DNA of 64,000 bases from Cichorium intybus (Eukaryota; Streptophyta; Magnoliopsida; Asterales; Asteraceae). Shown piece after piece: positions 33,143 to 43,746 of the stretch. The number at the start of each line of letters is the position of its first letter. Position 1 is the first letter of the stretch. The notes under the pieces are model-generated. The model was given only the letters and a program-made list of their open reading frames with translations. It ran no database searches and was not told the DNA's origin. The DNA is taken from contig CM042017.1 of NCBI GenBank assembly GCA_023525715.1, positions 82,654,357 through 82,718,356 on the forward strand, in the 5' to 3' direction. A program made the position numbers and the translations under genes.

Positions 33143-33988
33143 GTGGACAATAAGATTGTTGCTCCACCACCCGAAGATGACAGTGATGTAGAAATCATTT
33201 TTTATGAAAAGGAAGAGTTGGAAAAGAAAGGAAAGAAAAAACAAGGAGAAATGAAGGAACCTGAGAGAACATGGGAGAAAGGAGAATCCAGTGCTACTGC
33301 TCCTTTTCCTGCAGCCTTGGAAAAACCAACAGCTAAACAGTATCGTAAGCGAGGACCCTAAATAGAAGATATGTGGGATTTTTTTAGTCAAATCAAGGTC
33401 AATATCCCATTGGTCAAATTAATTAAAGAAGTTCCAGCTTATGCAAAAATTTTGAAAGACATGTGCATCCACAAAAAGCAAATTCTCTCACACCTCCCTA
33501 AGAAGATCGAGTTGACTGAATATGTTAGCTCGATTATCATGGATACCTTACCACCCAAAATGAAGGATCCAGGAGCTCCTCTCATATCATTGGATTTAAG
33601 AGATATTCGTGTTAAAAAAGCTCTGTTAGATCTATGCACGAGTGTGAATATTCTCCCAGGACAACTCTTCGATAGACATGAGTTTGGTACCTTAAGACAC
33701 ACTAATGTTGTCCTGCAACTTGCTATTAAATCTACTAAGATACTAAGAGGGATGTTATCGGATGTCATAATCAAGGTTGGATATTTCTACTATCCAGCAG
33801 ATTTCTTAGTGTTGGATACTCATCAAGTTGTCAAGGAAGAACAACCAACGATTATTCTTGGACGCCAATTCCTTGCAATGGCAAACGCACATATCGATTG
33901 TCGTACCGGAGAAATGGGAATCTCTTTTGGACATCAACAGTCAAAAATCAATATTTTCAACGCTAATGGAGGCACGATAGAGGAATAA
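33143..33988 (+). pseudogene. C aspartic protease region
   Basis: Lys/Glu-rich linker (33143-33361), a stop, then 33371-33988 with the protease. It aligns with B and D through PGAPLISLDLRD, ALLDLCTSVNILPGQLFD and TIILGRQFLA. The catalytic motif is DLCTS where B and D have DLGAS, so the glycine after the catalytic aspartate is cysteine. The enzyme is probably inactive. The frame ends at TAA 33986 in the linker toward RT, and reading continues from 34019 in the same region of homology. Confidence 0.85.
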
Positions 33989-34018
33989 GAATGTTACCAA
34001 ATTGATATTGTGGATTAG

Positions 34019-35299
34019 TTGGTACAACGGTATATGCCAGAAGTTTTGCAACAAGAGGTAGAAGAATTTTCAGAATTAGTAGAAGAAGAACAGGAAGGCA
34101 CCAAGGAAGAGGAAAATAATGAAAGTCAAAGATACAAAGAATGTTCACAAGTTGATAAGCGACCAGTAGAAATAGCCAAATCGCTCAAACCCTCCCTGCA
34201 AGAACCACCAGCTTTAGAACTTAAAACATTACCATCTCATTTGAAGTATGCTTTTCTTGGAGAGAATGACAGTTTCCCAGTGATTTTGTCGGCAGATCTA
34301 ACAGTAGAACAAGAAAAATCACTTTTGGAAGTACTATCTAAGTACAAAGAGGCAATTGGATGGACCATTGTGGATTTAAAAGGAATTAGTCCAACAACAT
34401 GCATGCATCGTATCATTACAAAAGAAGGAACCAAGCCCGTGCAAGACACCCAACGTAGATTAAATCCGAATTTGCATGAAGTAGTAAAAAAGGAAGTGTT
34501 AAAATGGTTAGATGCAGGAATCATTTACCCAATTCTGACAGTGAATGGGTCAGCCTTACACAGACGGTACCCAAGAAATCATGAATCACAGTGGTGGATA
34601 CCAAGGATGGCGATAAAGTATCCACAAGGCCAGTAACATGATGGCGGGTATGCATTGATTACAGGAAGCTCAATGCCGCAACATCGAAGGATCATTTTCC
34701 TCTGCCATTCATCGATCAAATAATGGAGAATTTAGGAGGACAAAAGTACTATTGTTTCTTAGATGGATATTCAGGTTATAACCAGATCGCTATTCATCCT
34801 GAGGAACAAGTAAAGACAATGTTCACCTGTCCCTATGGCACTTTTGCATTTCGAAGAATGCCTTTGGCTTCTGCAATGTAACCGCTACTTTTCAGTGATG
34901 TATGATGGCAATCTTCTTAGATATGATAGGGGACGCATTAGAAATCTTCATGGATGATTTCTCAATTTTGGGTCATCTTTTGATGCATTAATGAAGCAAT
35001 TGGAAAATGTTTTGGCAAGATGCATGGACTCTAATTTGGTCTTAAGTTGGGAGAAAAGCCACTTTATGGTCATAAAAGGCATCGTCTTAGGGCACATGGT
35101 ATCCGAACGAGGATTTGAAGTAGATAGAGCTAAGGTCAAGGTAATTTCTACATTACCTCCTCCAACATCAGTAAAGGGAATCAGATCATTCCTTGGACAT
35201 GCTGGATTCTACAGAAGATTCATTAAGGATTTTAGCATTATTTCTAAGCCACTTTGTGGCCTTTTGTTGAAAGACGCGCCGTTTATGTTTCATGGATAA
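34019..35299 (+). pseudogene. C reverse transcriptase
   Basis: 34019-34636 reads the acidic linker and RT N-terminus (VEQEKSLLEVLSKYKEAIGWTI, LKGISPTTCMHRI, RRLNPNLHEVVKKEVLKWLDAGIIYPI). 34640-34880 reads VCIDYRKLNAATSKDHFPLPF and YCFLDGYSGYNQIAIHPED-like sequence, with a stop before it and after MPLASAM. The catalytic region survives as FMDDFSIL-like sequence in a shifted frame near 34950. 34991-35299 reads the thumb (SHFMVIKGIVLGHMVSERG, FLGHAGFYRRFIKDFS). At least four frameshifts or stops lie in this stretch. Motifs and order are typical of Athila RT. Confidence 0.85.
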
Positions 35300-35625
35300 T
35301 GTGTTAAAGCGTTCAACATTCTGAAGGAAAAATTAGTCGAGGCACTTATCTTGAAACCACCTGATTGGGACAAAGAGCTACTTGATGTAGTGTTTGCATT
35401 GGATAAGTTCAGGTCGTATATCTGGGGATCCAAAGTCTTAGTCTACACAGATCATAACGCAGTACGACATTTGTTGGCACAGAAGGAATCCGAACCAAGG
35501 TTGATACGCTGGATTCTTTTACTTTAGGAATTTGATGTAGAAATTAAGGACAAGAAGGGGACAGAAAATGTAGTGGCCGATCATCTGTCATGGTTACCTG
35601 CACAAGGGTTAGAAACGGGAATACA
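35300..35625 (+). pseudogene. C RNase H, catalytic part deleted
   Basis: Reads CVKAFNILKEKLVEALILKPPDWDKELLD without the usual intervening block, then VVFALDKFRSYIWGSKVLVYTDHNAV and KKGTENVVADHLSWL. From family knowledge about 50 residues normally lie between PPDW and KELL, including the Asp of the CDAS motif. The join is seamless in frame, so an in-frame deletion removed the active site. A stop lies near 35525 in the linker. Confidence 0.8.
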
Positions 35626-36995
35626 AGATGCATTCCTCGATGATCAGCTTCTAGGAATCAATAATGCGCCATGGTATACCAATTATGTCAACTTCTTGGC
35701 CACAGGAGCAATGCCTGCACATTGGTCGAAACAACGACAGAAGCAATTTCGCACATACGCAAGACGATTCATTTGGGATGACCCTGACCTTTTCAAAGTT
35801 GGAGCTGACCAGATCATTCGACGATGTGTACCTGACAATGAAATCCCCAAATTTTTAACTCATCGCCATTCGTCTGCATGTGGTGGGCATTTCAGTGCCA
35901 AGAAAACTGGATATAAGATTTTAGAATCAGGATTATATTGGCCAACAATATTCAAAGACACATACACAATGGCAAAGGAATGCCTTAATTGTTAACAACT
36001 CAGAGGTATATCAAAAAGAGACCAAATGCCACTTAATCCCATCTTGGTTGTAGACATTTGTTATGTTTGGGGGATCGACTTCATGGGACCATTCCCTACA
36101 TCACAAGGATATGTTTACATTTTGGTCACAGTAGATTATGTATCTAAATGGATAGAAGCTGAAGCAACTCGCACTAATGACCATCATGTGGTATGCAACT
36201 TCGTCAAGAAGAACATCTTCACTCGACATAGTGTGCCGAGAGTAATCATCAGTGATGGAGGATTACACTTCAAAATTTTCAAATTTGGCCGGCTACCGAA
36301 ACACTATGGAGTCAATCATCGTATTGCTACACCATACCATCCGCAAACCAGTGGCCAAGTCAAGGTCTCCAATCGTCAGATCAAGGAAATCTTGCAAAAG
36401 ACGGTGAAGACTAATAGAAAGGATTGATTGCAACGTTTAGAAGATGCATTGTGGGCATATAGGACTGCATACAAAACACCAGTTGGTACGACACCTTGAA
36501 GATTAGTCTACGGGAAGGGATGTCATTTACCAGTTGAATTGACCAACAGAGAATTATAGGCGAAAAAATAGGTGAGCCTTAACTATGACTCAGCTAGAAA
36601 AGAACGGAAATTGTAATTGTCTGAGTTGGAAGAATTACGTGATGAAGCATACGAGAATGCAGCCACGTACAAATCAAAGATGAAAAGGTATCACGATGCA
36701 AAGCTCAAGTTGAAAACCTTCGCAATAGGACAGAAGGTTTGGTTGTATAACTCAAGATTAAAGATGTTTCAAGGGAAAGAAATGGCGAAGTAAATGGAAT
36801 GGTCCGAACGAAATTATAAGCATCACCGATTATGGTACTGTGGAGATTCAAGACCTCAAAGGAGGACATCCATTTAAGGTGAATGGACATCAGTTGAAAC
36901 CATATGTTGTATCAGGCACATTCCAAAATTTAGAAGTTGAAACTGTGGAGTTTTTGTCCAACCAGCCAAGTTACGAACGCTGAACAAGTGGTGTA
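35626..36995 (+). pseudogene. C integrase
   Basis: Zinc finger HRHSSACGGHFSAKKT then CLNC directly before a TAA at 35993. Core reads GIDFMGPFPTSQGY, VIISDGGLHF and PYHPQTSGQVKVSNRQIK. In this family the last motif is GQxEVSN, with the Glu the third catalytic residue; here codon 36362-36364 is AAG (Lys), a G to A change. After TGA at 36425 the sequence continues with LQRLEDALWAYRTAYKTP and KGCHLPVE, and then degenerates in shifted frames to about 36980. The enzyme cannot be active. Confidence 0.87.
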
Positions 36996-37014
36996 CGTCT
37001 GGCTGAAGACGTTA

Positions 37015-37484
37015 GATACGAATTTCATTACATCTAAGGCACTAAATATAACTAACAAGATAAATCTATAATTTATCAAACATGTAATGGCAAGTTGTTA
37101 GTTTTGGTCATTTTACACAAGTGATGACAACATTTTAGTTCTTGTCATTTTGTCAAAATGATGGTAATCATTCCAAATGGTCATTTTTCATACACTATAC
37201 TTTGAAAATAGTTATTTTTTGTGTTAAATACCAATTTCATTGCAAAAAGTCATTTCCCAAGCTTATTACGATGTTATACGTCCAAATAGTCGTTATTACG
37301 TCAAAAATAACGTTTTTATTATAAATGGTTGTTTTTCATGTGAAGATAATAACAACATATTTATTTGGACTATTTTAGTTACGTAAACCTTTACATTTGA
37401 TTTTTGTCCAACATTATATGATAAAATAGTTTTTGTGATTATTTTAGTGAAAATGTTATTTTCATGTCTTTTTTCCATAAGATC
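37015..37484. other. AT-rich sequence of unknown origin
   Basis: 470 bp with no gene, LTR or terminal repeat recognised. Short direct repetitions such as gtcattttg and aatggtcattttt occur. Small ORFs on both strands are of random type. Confidence 0.5.
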
Positions 37485-37843
37485 TGTTGGGCCCTATTTT
37501 GTGGTTATGCTTGTCTAATAGTCATATAGGTATTTTGGGCTTATTTGTATTTTGAGCTTTGGGTGCAATGGGCTTGTTTAGCGGGTCTAGTATAAATAAG
37601 AGATGTTAGGCGTGGGGGGTAAGCCGATCACGAGTTGAGTGGGAACAAGGGAGGTCACGATTTTGGTGTTAGAGTGATCTTATGTACTTGACTTTTGGTT
37701 AATACAAAGTATGCATTTGAAGATCAATCGATTCTGATTTTCTCATTTTGTTCTTTTTTTTCTTGATTCTTATTCATTGGGATTCCGCACCAATCGAGTA
37801 ATTTGGATTGATACTATGTTAGATCTATAGTTTGGTACTTACA
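37485..37843 (+). repeat. LTR of copia fragment K (359 bp)
   Basis: Starts TGTTGGGCCC and ends TACTTACA, followed at 37845-37858 by TTGGTATTAGAGCT, a tRNA-iMet PBS with one C to T change. A TATA-like TATAAATAAG lies at about 37591. The element is plus strand. Its downstream partner LTR is not in the window. Confidence 0.8.
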
Positions 37844-38525
37844 ATTGGTATTAGAGCTATAAAAACAATTTTTGGTTGTTTTGGTGTCAATCATTTTTCG
37901 AGAAAACAAGATATTTTGAAGTTTCTTTTGTTTTTGGTTCATTGTTCTTCGTGTTCTTCGGATTGGTATTATTTTTGGAAGATTATTGTGATTGGAACAA
38001 TTTACCTTAAAGATCCACGATTTTAGGAATTTACCATAACAGATAAAACGATCAGATCATCGCTTTCGGTGGTATAAAGGGGTTTTCGGCGGCAAGTGAA
38101 GGATTTCGGTCAATATTAGGTCAAACTTAAGGGTTTTTTGTGCATACAATGGGTTTTCGGTCAAACCCTAAGTCAATCTTGAAGGTTTTCGGCGACAAAG
38201 GGTGTTCTCGGTCAACCATTAGGTCAAACTTGAAGGTTTTCGGTGTTTATTAGGGTTTTCGGTCAAACTCCTGGTCAAACTCTTTGGTTTTCGGTCAAAC
38301 CTTTTGGAGTTATTTGTCAAAATTTTGACTTTGAAATTTTCAGTCAATATCTTTGATATTTGAGATTTTCAACGTGAACATTTTCAAAAATGATTCCCAT
38401 GACAAAGGACACTTGTGAAGCCTCATGCACTCAAGTTTGCGAGAATAAAATTAATAAATACCATGAACAAAACGACCTTTTAGTAAGGGAAGTCTTTGAT
38501 CTTAAAAACGAAATTTACAATGTTA
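37844..38525 (+). pseudogene. Copia K leader and gag remnant
   Basis: PBS, then a leader with five or more repeats of a ggttttcggtcaaac unit (about 38080-38300). A reading from 38391, MIPMTKDTCEASCTQVCENK then INKYHEQNDLLVREV, resembles the Cys-rich coiled-coil segment behind the zinc knuckle of some plant copia gags. The gag N-terminus is absent, so an internal deletion is likely. Sequence homology ends at about 38525, where Athila fragment I begins. Confidence 0.55.
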
Positions 38526-40523
38526 TGGTGGTGGCTGAATAGCTGGTGCCACTGTCATCCTCCTCGAGCGTCTCTCCAATGGCTCCTCATCCTCCGACTC
38601 TGCCTATGGTTGTGCGTGCTGAGCTCCTGGGCACTGGGCTGGGATCTCGGGTGCTATCACATTCTCACCCTGCCTAGTCTATTGTACCACGCCCATCTTC
38701 TACAACTACTATCCACGCATGGGATGGGGTGGCATCGGCCTCAGACGGGTCATAACCTCGCCGATGAGAATACTGTAGGATCGGGCCAGCCTTGTGATGT
38801 AATGCCCGCCAGTCATCGGGTTCCCCTCCCTAGGCCCCAAGGCCTTAGTTGTCAAAAAGGCAGCCAAAGTATGAGGCAGGTTGAGGAACCTGCTCGGATC
38901 GGAGAGGACCCACATATAGAACATGTCCTCTCATGACACTTTCTCACTCCCCTTCGGATGTGCAATCGAAGAGCAAATGATATGGTGCATGATGCGATGT
39001 AACGGGGAGCGGAACTGGCTATCCTTAGCCCCCCGGCCTCGAATCGGTTATTGGACATCCGTGCCCAAATGACCTTGTCTGTCTCTCGTCGTGGTTGCTC
39101 AATCAGGCAGGCATCCAAGAATGGATGAAAGTGGATGCTCTCCATCTCTTCCTAGGTATAGATCCCTTTATGACGAGCAAACTCCCGCATGGTGCACTGT
39201 CTGCTCTGCCTCCCAAGTCTAAACATAATGAGGTGGGCTGTGGGCTCGCCGGATCCAGGCTCGTAGCGACAAGTAGAAAAGAACTCCAGCATGATATCTC
39301 TATAGGAGATGTCGTCCTCCTGGGAATACAAACCCAACCGTGCGCCAAACTCGGTGATACTACAGTGGCGCTGCACATCCCTGAGTCGAAACGTAATCGC
39401 TGAAGTGGTCCTCAGATCTATTGGTTCCCGGTTGAAGTCAAATGTGGCCAAGAACTCAATGAATGGATCCCAGTACATGGTTTCGTCCATTCGGAAGATT
39501 TCTGCGAAAGCTCAACAAGTGTAACAGATCCGGTTATTTTTCAGTACTTGTTGAGTCATCCATAGGTCCAAAACTTCCAAAATCTCATATTCTTTTGTGA
39601 GGTCCCAATCGACAGTTTGGGATGGCAGTATTTTCTTTTTGGAGAATGTAGCCAAACGTTCCCGAAATTGATGTTTGAGAAAACTTGAGACATAAGTCGG
39701 CTCCCTCGAACCAATCGATATCAGTAGAGCTATTTTGAGTGTTTTGGATTGACATGTTCCTGTAAAAATCGAAGATTTAAAAGTCAATTCTGTTCCACAC
39801 GTCATATGCGGCACGACAAATCATGTCCCGCGTCACCTGATGTGATTGTTCGTCACCCGCGACACATGTAACGATACGACGCGGCGCGGCTTATGAATTT
39901 CGTCACCAAATCGACGAATTACAGAAGTTTAGTCCTTAATTTAGGATAACCGCTACTGGGTTTTCTTCTAAATACTATTGTCTATTGTCTAAGAACATAC
40001 ATTATGGCTCAATTACGTCAATTTGGGGTAATTAGTGAAGTCTACTAACTATCTTCAAGAAAGAAATTTAGGATAAATCAGAGTACTTACGTGGATTTAA
40101 GACTGAGAGTTTGAGAGATTTGAGAGCAAGAAATCACAATTCGTTGAATTACAGATGAAGCACAGCAATTAGTTATCACGTTTTTATAAGTTGTGGTAGA
40201 ATTAGATAGGAAGAATGACTCTGTTCGTTGTTATCTGAATTTCAAATTTTGATAAGCCGCGGCGCGGCGAATTCTTTACGGCGACGCGAGCTTCATTTAA
40301 GACTTATCATCTTTTCACGAATTTAAAATTGCCACGACGCGGAAATGAGATCGCCGCGTCGCGCGTTCTGAGAGTCACAATTTCTACCTAGTCCTACCCC
40401 ACACTTATTCTATCTTAGTATTTGCATGATTAATCCTAAAAGTTTAATTTACAACAATTTACAATGATCGGGTTGCCTCCCGACAAGCGCTAAGTTTAAC
40501 GTCTTCAGCCCTCTGATCCTCAA
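38526..40523 (-). mobile_element. Athila-type fragment I
   Basis: Minus-strand remnant. From its upstream side: part of the 47-nt conserved inter-ORF motif (40510-40470), inter-ORF region with CG-rich boxes (near 40257-40365 and 39860-39890), acceptor-like TTTTTACAG (about 39764) and an ORF1 pseudogene. LTRs and gag are absent. It is diverged from A, B and D and belongs to a different Athila subfamily. Confidence 0.8.
38530..39755 (-). pseudogene. Athila ORF1 of fragment I, core module duplicated
   Basis: Begins at MSIQNTQNSS (about 39755) after an acceptor-like CAG. One open stretch (39490-39152) contains the ORF1 core twice: YWDPFIEFLATF, ITFRLRDVQRHCSITEF and ARLGLYSQED, then YRDIMLEFFSTC, IMFRLGRQSRQCTMREF and ARHKGIYT. 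A, B and D have this module once or lack part of it. Downstream the frame shifts, with MTGGHYITRLARSYSIL at about 38800 matching ARGYFITRLARSYG of A and B. Several stops and frameshifts are present. Confidence 0.78.
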
Positions 40524-41390
40524 GCAGGGGCGGATCTATGATGGGGTCTTGTCGGCAGCTACCCCCACAAACCATGTACAAATGCTAAAATTTCTATACA
40601 TTTTCATAATTAGTTTACACCTTGCCCTCACTAATTACTGAAAATTATAAGTAACTGAGGGCTATGAAACCTGCATTTGAAAGAAAATAATGTCGTTTCC
40701 CTTTTTTTAAAGGAAGAAAGTATCTTTGGTTGATTTAAGATTACCTTATTCTTATATACAACACAAGCCTCATTTCTCTCTATAACATATTTGGTTCGTG
40801 GGTCCCAACAAGTTCTCACTGTTAATAAATATTTTAAGTAAATTACATTTTAGGTCCTTAAGGTTAGTGTTTTTTAATTTTGGCCCTTTAATGTTTCCTT
40901 TTGCAATTTTAGTGGTTATTTGAGGTTTTCGAAATGTTTTTTTTGTCCATGTTTAAAGTTAATGACTATATTTTGGCACTAAAATTGAAAAAAATCATCT
41001 ATAATAGACTCAAACTGTTTAGACTCAAACATGATAGACTCAAACTCTGTGTGTCTGGTGTAATTGCTAACCCACATTAATAACTCTAACTAAAAACATG
41101 GAAAATTTTAGGTAATCATGTATAAGTTCTTTTAAAGTATATATTCTTTTTCCGGAAAGTGCGTTTATAACCCATCTGTATCAATTTTGTTAAAGGTTGT
41201 TGACCGGTATGACAATGTCCTATCTTATTTTTTATTAATTTGGTCGCAAACTATTGTTACTACTTATTGGGTCTCCAGAACCGAAGGAAAGCTGATATTT
41301 TATTTATATAATTTTTTTATATCTGTTATTAACGTTAATATATTTGTTTAGTTAAAGAGAATTAAACGAGTCTTTTTGTACTTATTGTAG
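40524..41390. other. Non-coding AT-rich sequence
   Basis: No gene seen. gactcaaac occurs several times at 41008-41050. The segment gtaaattacattttaggtcc at about 40838 is of a type common in plant repeats but gives no boundary. Confidence 0.5.
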
Positions 41391-41518
41391 GCTGTCATGT
41401 GTCTCGTATTGCGGAAGTGGATTCTGTTCATGAAATATGTTCAACGGATGATGCAATACTAGGAGCACTTTCGCCAGGCTCTCATGCAATTTTTGATGAC
41501 ATAACGTCTATGTGCTAA
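41391..41518 (+). pseudogene. Possible captured 3' exon near a Helitron end
   Basis: After a pyrimidine-rich stretch ending TTATTGTAG (41390), a frame from 41393 reads CHVSRIAEVDSVHEICSTDD then AILGALSPGSHAIFDDITSM and stops at TAA 41516-41518. The acceptor-like boundary and the compact 41-codon reading look like the last exon of a gene. I do not recognise the protein. It lies 270 bp upstream of a Helitron 3' terminus. Confidence 0.35.
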
Positions 41519-41760
41519 CCATTCATTCATCAACATTTTAAGCCCATCATCTAAGCTTAAAATTAAAGGGGATGACGTAATATAAGTATTTAAAAGATTA
41601 TTTATTGATGTAATATTTTTTTCCTATTTTTAACATGTAATTTTCCATGCTAACATTCAACATTCATGTTAATGTCTATTATAGCGTAATACTCTCATAT
41701 TAATGATACTTATAGCATTTCAATATCTATATCAATTTACTTTAACATTAAGTTGTCACC

Positions 41761-41788
41761 CCGTGTATCACACGGATTTATAACCTAG
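41761..41788 (+). mobile_element. Helitron 3' terminus
   Basis: Hairpin CCGTGT-ATC-ACACGG (41761-41775), nine bases, then CTAG (41785-41788) followed by T. A short GC-rich hairpin about ten bases before CTRR with insertion before T is the standard Helitron 3' end. The 5' TC end was not located, so only the terminus is called. Confidence 0.72.
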
Positions 41789-41799
41789 TTAGAAAATAT

Positions 41800-42220
41800 A
41801 AAAACTGATATTCAGTCCTAGAATTATATCATCAAGGACTAATATGATATTAGTGGGGACTTGGAAGATATACATTAGAGACTGAACATGATTGTATCAA
41901 AGACTGACATTTAGTCCCTAAAGAATAGTATCAGGGACTGGTATGACTTAAAATCGGAGACTCGAAGAAAACAAATTAGGGACTGAATGAGATAGTTTCA
42001 AAGACCAATTTTTTGTCTTTGATACTTTGATGCATTAGGGACTGATTTTCAGTCCCAAATACTTAAAATTTTCATTATCTAGGACTAGGTTTCCGAGACT
42101 AGCTGGGGACTAGCTAAATCAGTCTCTGATTCTCATCAGAGACACTGATTATTGACTATTAGAGACTGATTATGTCAGTCACTGATACCCCTTTTTCTTG
42201 TACCCCTTTTTCTTGTAGTG
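41800..42220. mobile_element. CACTA (En/Spm-type) terminal region
   Basis: The right end CCCCTTTTTCTTGTAGTG (ending 42220) is the reverse complement of CACTACAAGAAAAA, the classic plant CACTA terminal inverted repeat; a second TACCCCTTTTTCTTG copy lies 16 bp inside. The preceding 400 bp are full of short subterminal repeats on both strands (gggactga / cagtccct, tcagggact). The opposite end was not found. The Helitron terminus abuts it on the left. Confidence 0.72.
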
Positions 42221-42981
42221 TTTCTTGCATTTAGCCCATCAAATGTTGTAGTTCATTTTAATTTTGAAGTTAAGGTACCCTGTTAATATATTTAATATTT
42301 ATAATTTTAGGAAAAGATCATAGTTTTGTTCTAATTAGATACAATTAACAATTACCAATGATATGTTAGGTTGTGTTTATTACACAAGACGAGACTCAAC
42401 AAGCTTTCTGAGGTCATCTCTCATAATAAAGATGAGGAGGGCATTCACGACTTTTGAAAAGACAAGGAGTGAGTATTTGAACTTGCTCCACCTTTTTCGG
42501 GACAAAAATTATAGTGTTTCTCTCATTGACATCAGACCGAGTCCAAATGCGTACAAGGCAGTGACTCTTGTCCTTACTGGCGTAATAAATCATGCCTTTT
42601 GGTTAATTAGTTAACAACTATACCAGATGCTGAGACAACTCACTCTTTGAAAAGGGGTAAATGCAAAAAGTGGCAATGTTCATTCATTGATTTGTTTTTA
42701 TAGCATCCAGCTTTCATAAAAATACTAAATTATAAAGTTGTACTTATAGTAATTTTGTTATCAGGATGTTATACATTGAAAGTTGTTTTGTATTGATGAC
42801 ATTGCTAAAACCGGGTAAATTATCAAATTACAATGTTGTAATAGAAAATAAGAATGCCATGATACACAAACAAATGAAATTTCTTGCATTTATTCATACG
42901 TAAATGTACAGTTGGTGAAATTTTCAAAGTGGGATGCCTTAATAAGAAAAATGTTGGATATACAGTTTTGTAATAGAAAGA
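42221..42981. other. Flank of E, unclassified repeat sequence
   Basis: Contains short motifs also seen right of E (atttcttgcatttagccc, gcaatgt(a/t)cattcatt, atgttgtaatag), so E appears to have landed in a locally repeated sequence. An 83-codon ORF at 42363-42614 is unrecognised and unsupported by any motif. Confidence 0.5.
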
Positions 42982-43746
42982 TGTATTGTTTTGCACAAAA
43001 CAATGAACTAGAAACCCTAAGTTCACATGCAACCTAATGAAGGATCTATGTTTTTCTATCTCATGAACATATAACAAAATCCTAAGGCCAAAAATTATTT
43101 GTAAAGATCAAAATAGGAATAACCAACCTTTTGGATCTTGTTCTTGAAGCTAGCAGCAAAGAGATCCTGCCTCAAATGAAAGTCACACCCAAACAAGGAG
43201 GGAAGAAAGCAGCAGAGTCTATGGAGAGGATGAAGTTGGCACAGGTTTTGGGGTGCCCAGGGGGTTCCTTTTATAGCCTCCTAGGGTTACAGCTGAAACC
43301 CTAGAGGAGCCTCCTTAATGGGCAAGCCTGGTAGCCACTGGACCAGATCTCCTAAACCCTAATTAGGGTTTCGCCAACCTAGGAGGATCCTTCCAAGGTG
43401 GCGCCAATTCTAGCCCCTGGCAACTGGTTTGTCAGTTGTTCAACTATTGAATAACTACAAACTATTCCCTGCACTTTTAATTAAATTATTTAATCACTGA
43501 ATTAAATCCAATTAATTCCCGATTAATTTCTAATTAATTGATATAGTTTCTAATTAATATATTTACACTTAAATATATTAATAAACTATTATTTAATTCT
43601 ATTGATTTATTATACAATTTAAATCAATTTCTCTCCCTACTAAACTCTACACTAATCCTCCAGCTATGAGGGCAACCCATATGGACTTGCTTCAATTAAC
43701 AAGATAAATACAATTATAAGTGATGGCTTAGACACCAAATCCAACA
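42982..43746 (-). repeat. 3' LTR of E (765 bp)
   Basis: On the minus strand starts TGTTGGATTTGG and ends at TG complement 42982. It pairs with 58206-58974. Its last bases (tgtattgttttgc on plus) differ from the 5' LTR (tgtaaggttttac). Confidence 0.93.

Larger units (their letters stand above)
21842..37014 (+). mobile_element. Pol-bearing Athila-type element C, decayed, split by B
   Basis: Plus-strand Ty3/gypsy element of Athila type: 5' LTR 21842-22820, tRNA-Asp-type PBS, gag (split at 23593 by B, resuming at 31983), protease, RT, RNase H, integrase, and a 19-nt piece of the conserved post-pol motif at 36996-37014. No matching 3' LTR is found in the window, so the right end is lost or displaced. 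LTR start and PBS resemble those of A, B and D, and gag is homologous to theirs. The coding regions carry many stops and frameshifts and several catalytic losses. The five bases before the LTR are atctt. Confidence 0.88.

Noticed and set aside
36996..40510. Fragment I as the inverted 3' half of C
   Set aside because: Both sides contain the same part of the conserved post-pol motif, so a simple inversion would not leave two copies; I is also diverged.
40525..40545. CAGGGGCGGATC as a possible hAT terminal inverted repeat
   Set aside because: No matching inverted end or 8-bp target duplication was found in the following 2.4 kb.
42363..42614. 83-codon ORF near the CACTA end
   Set aside because: No recognisable domain, no context, and length is within the random range for this sequence.
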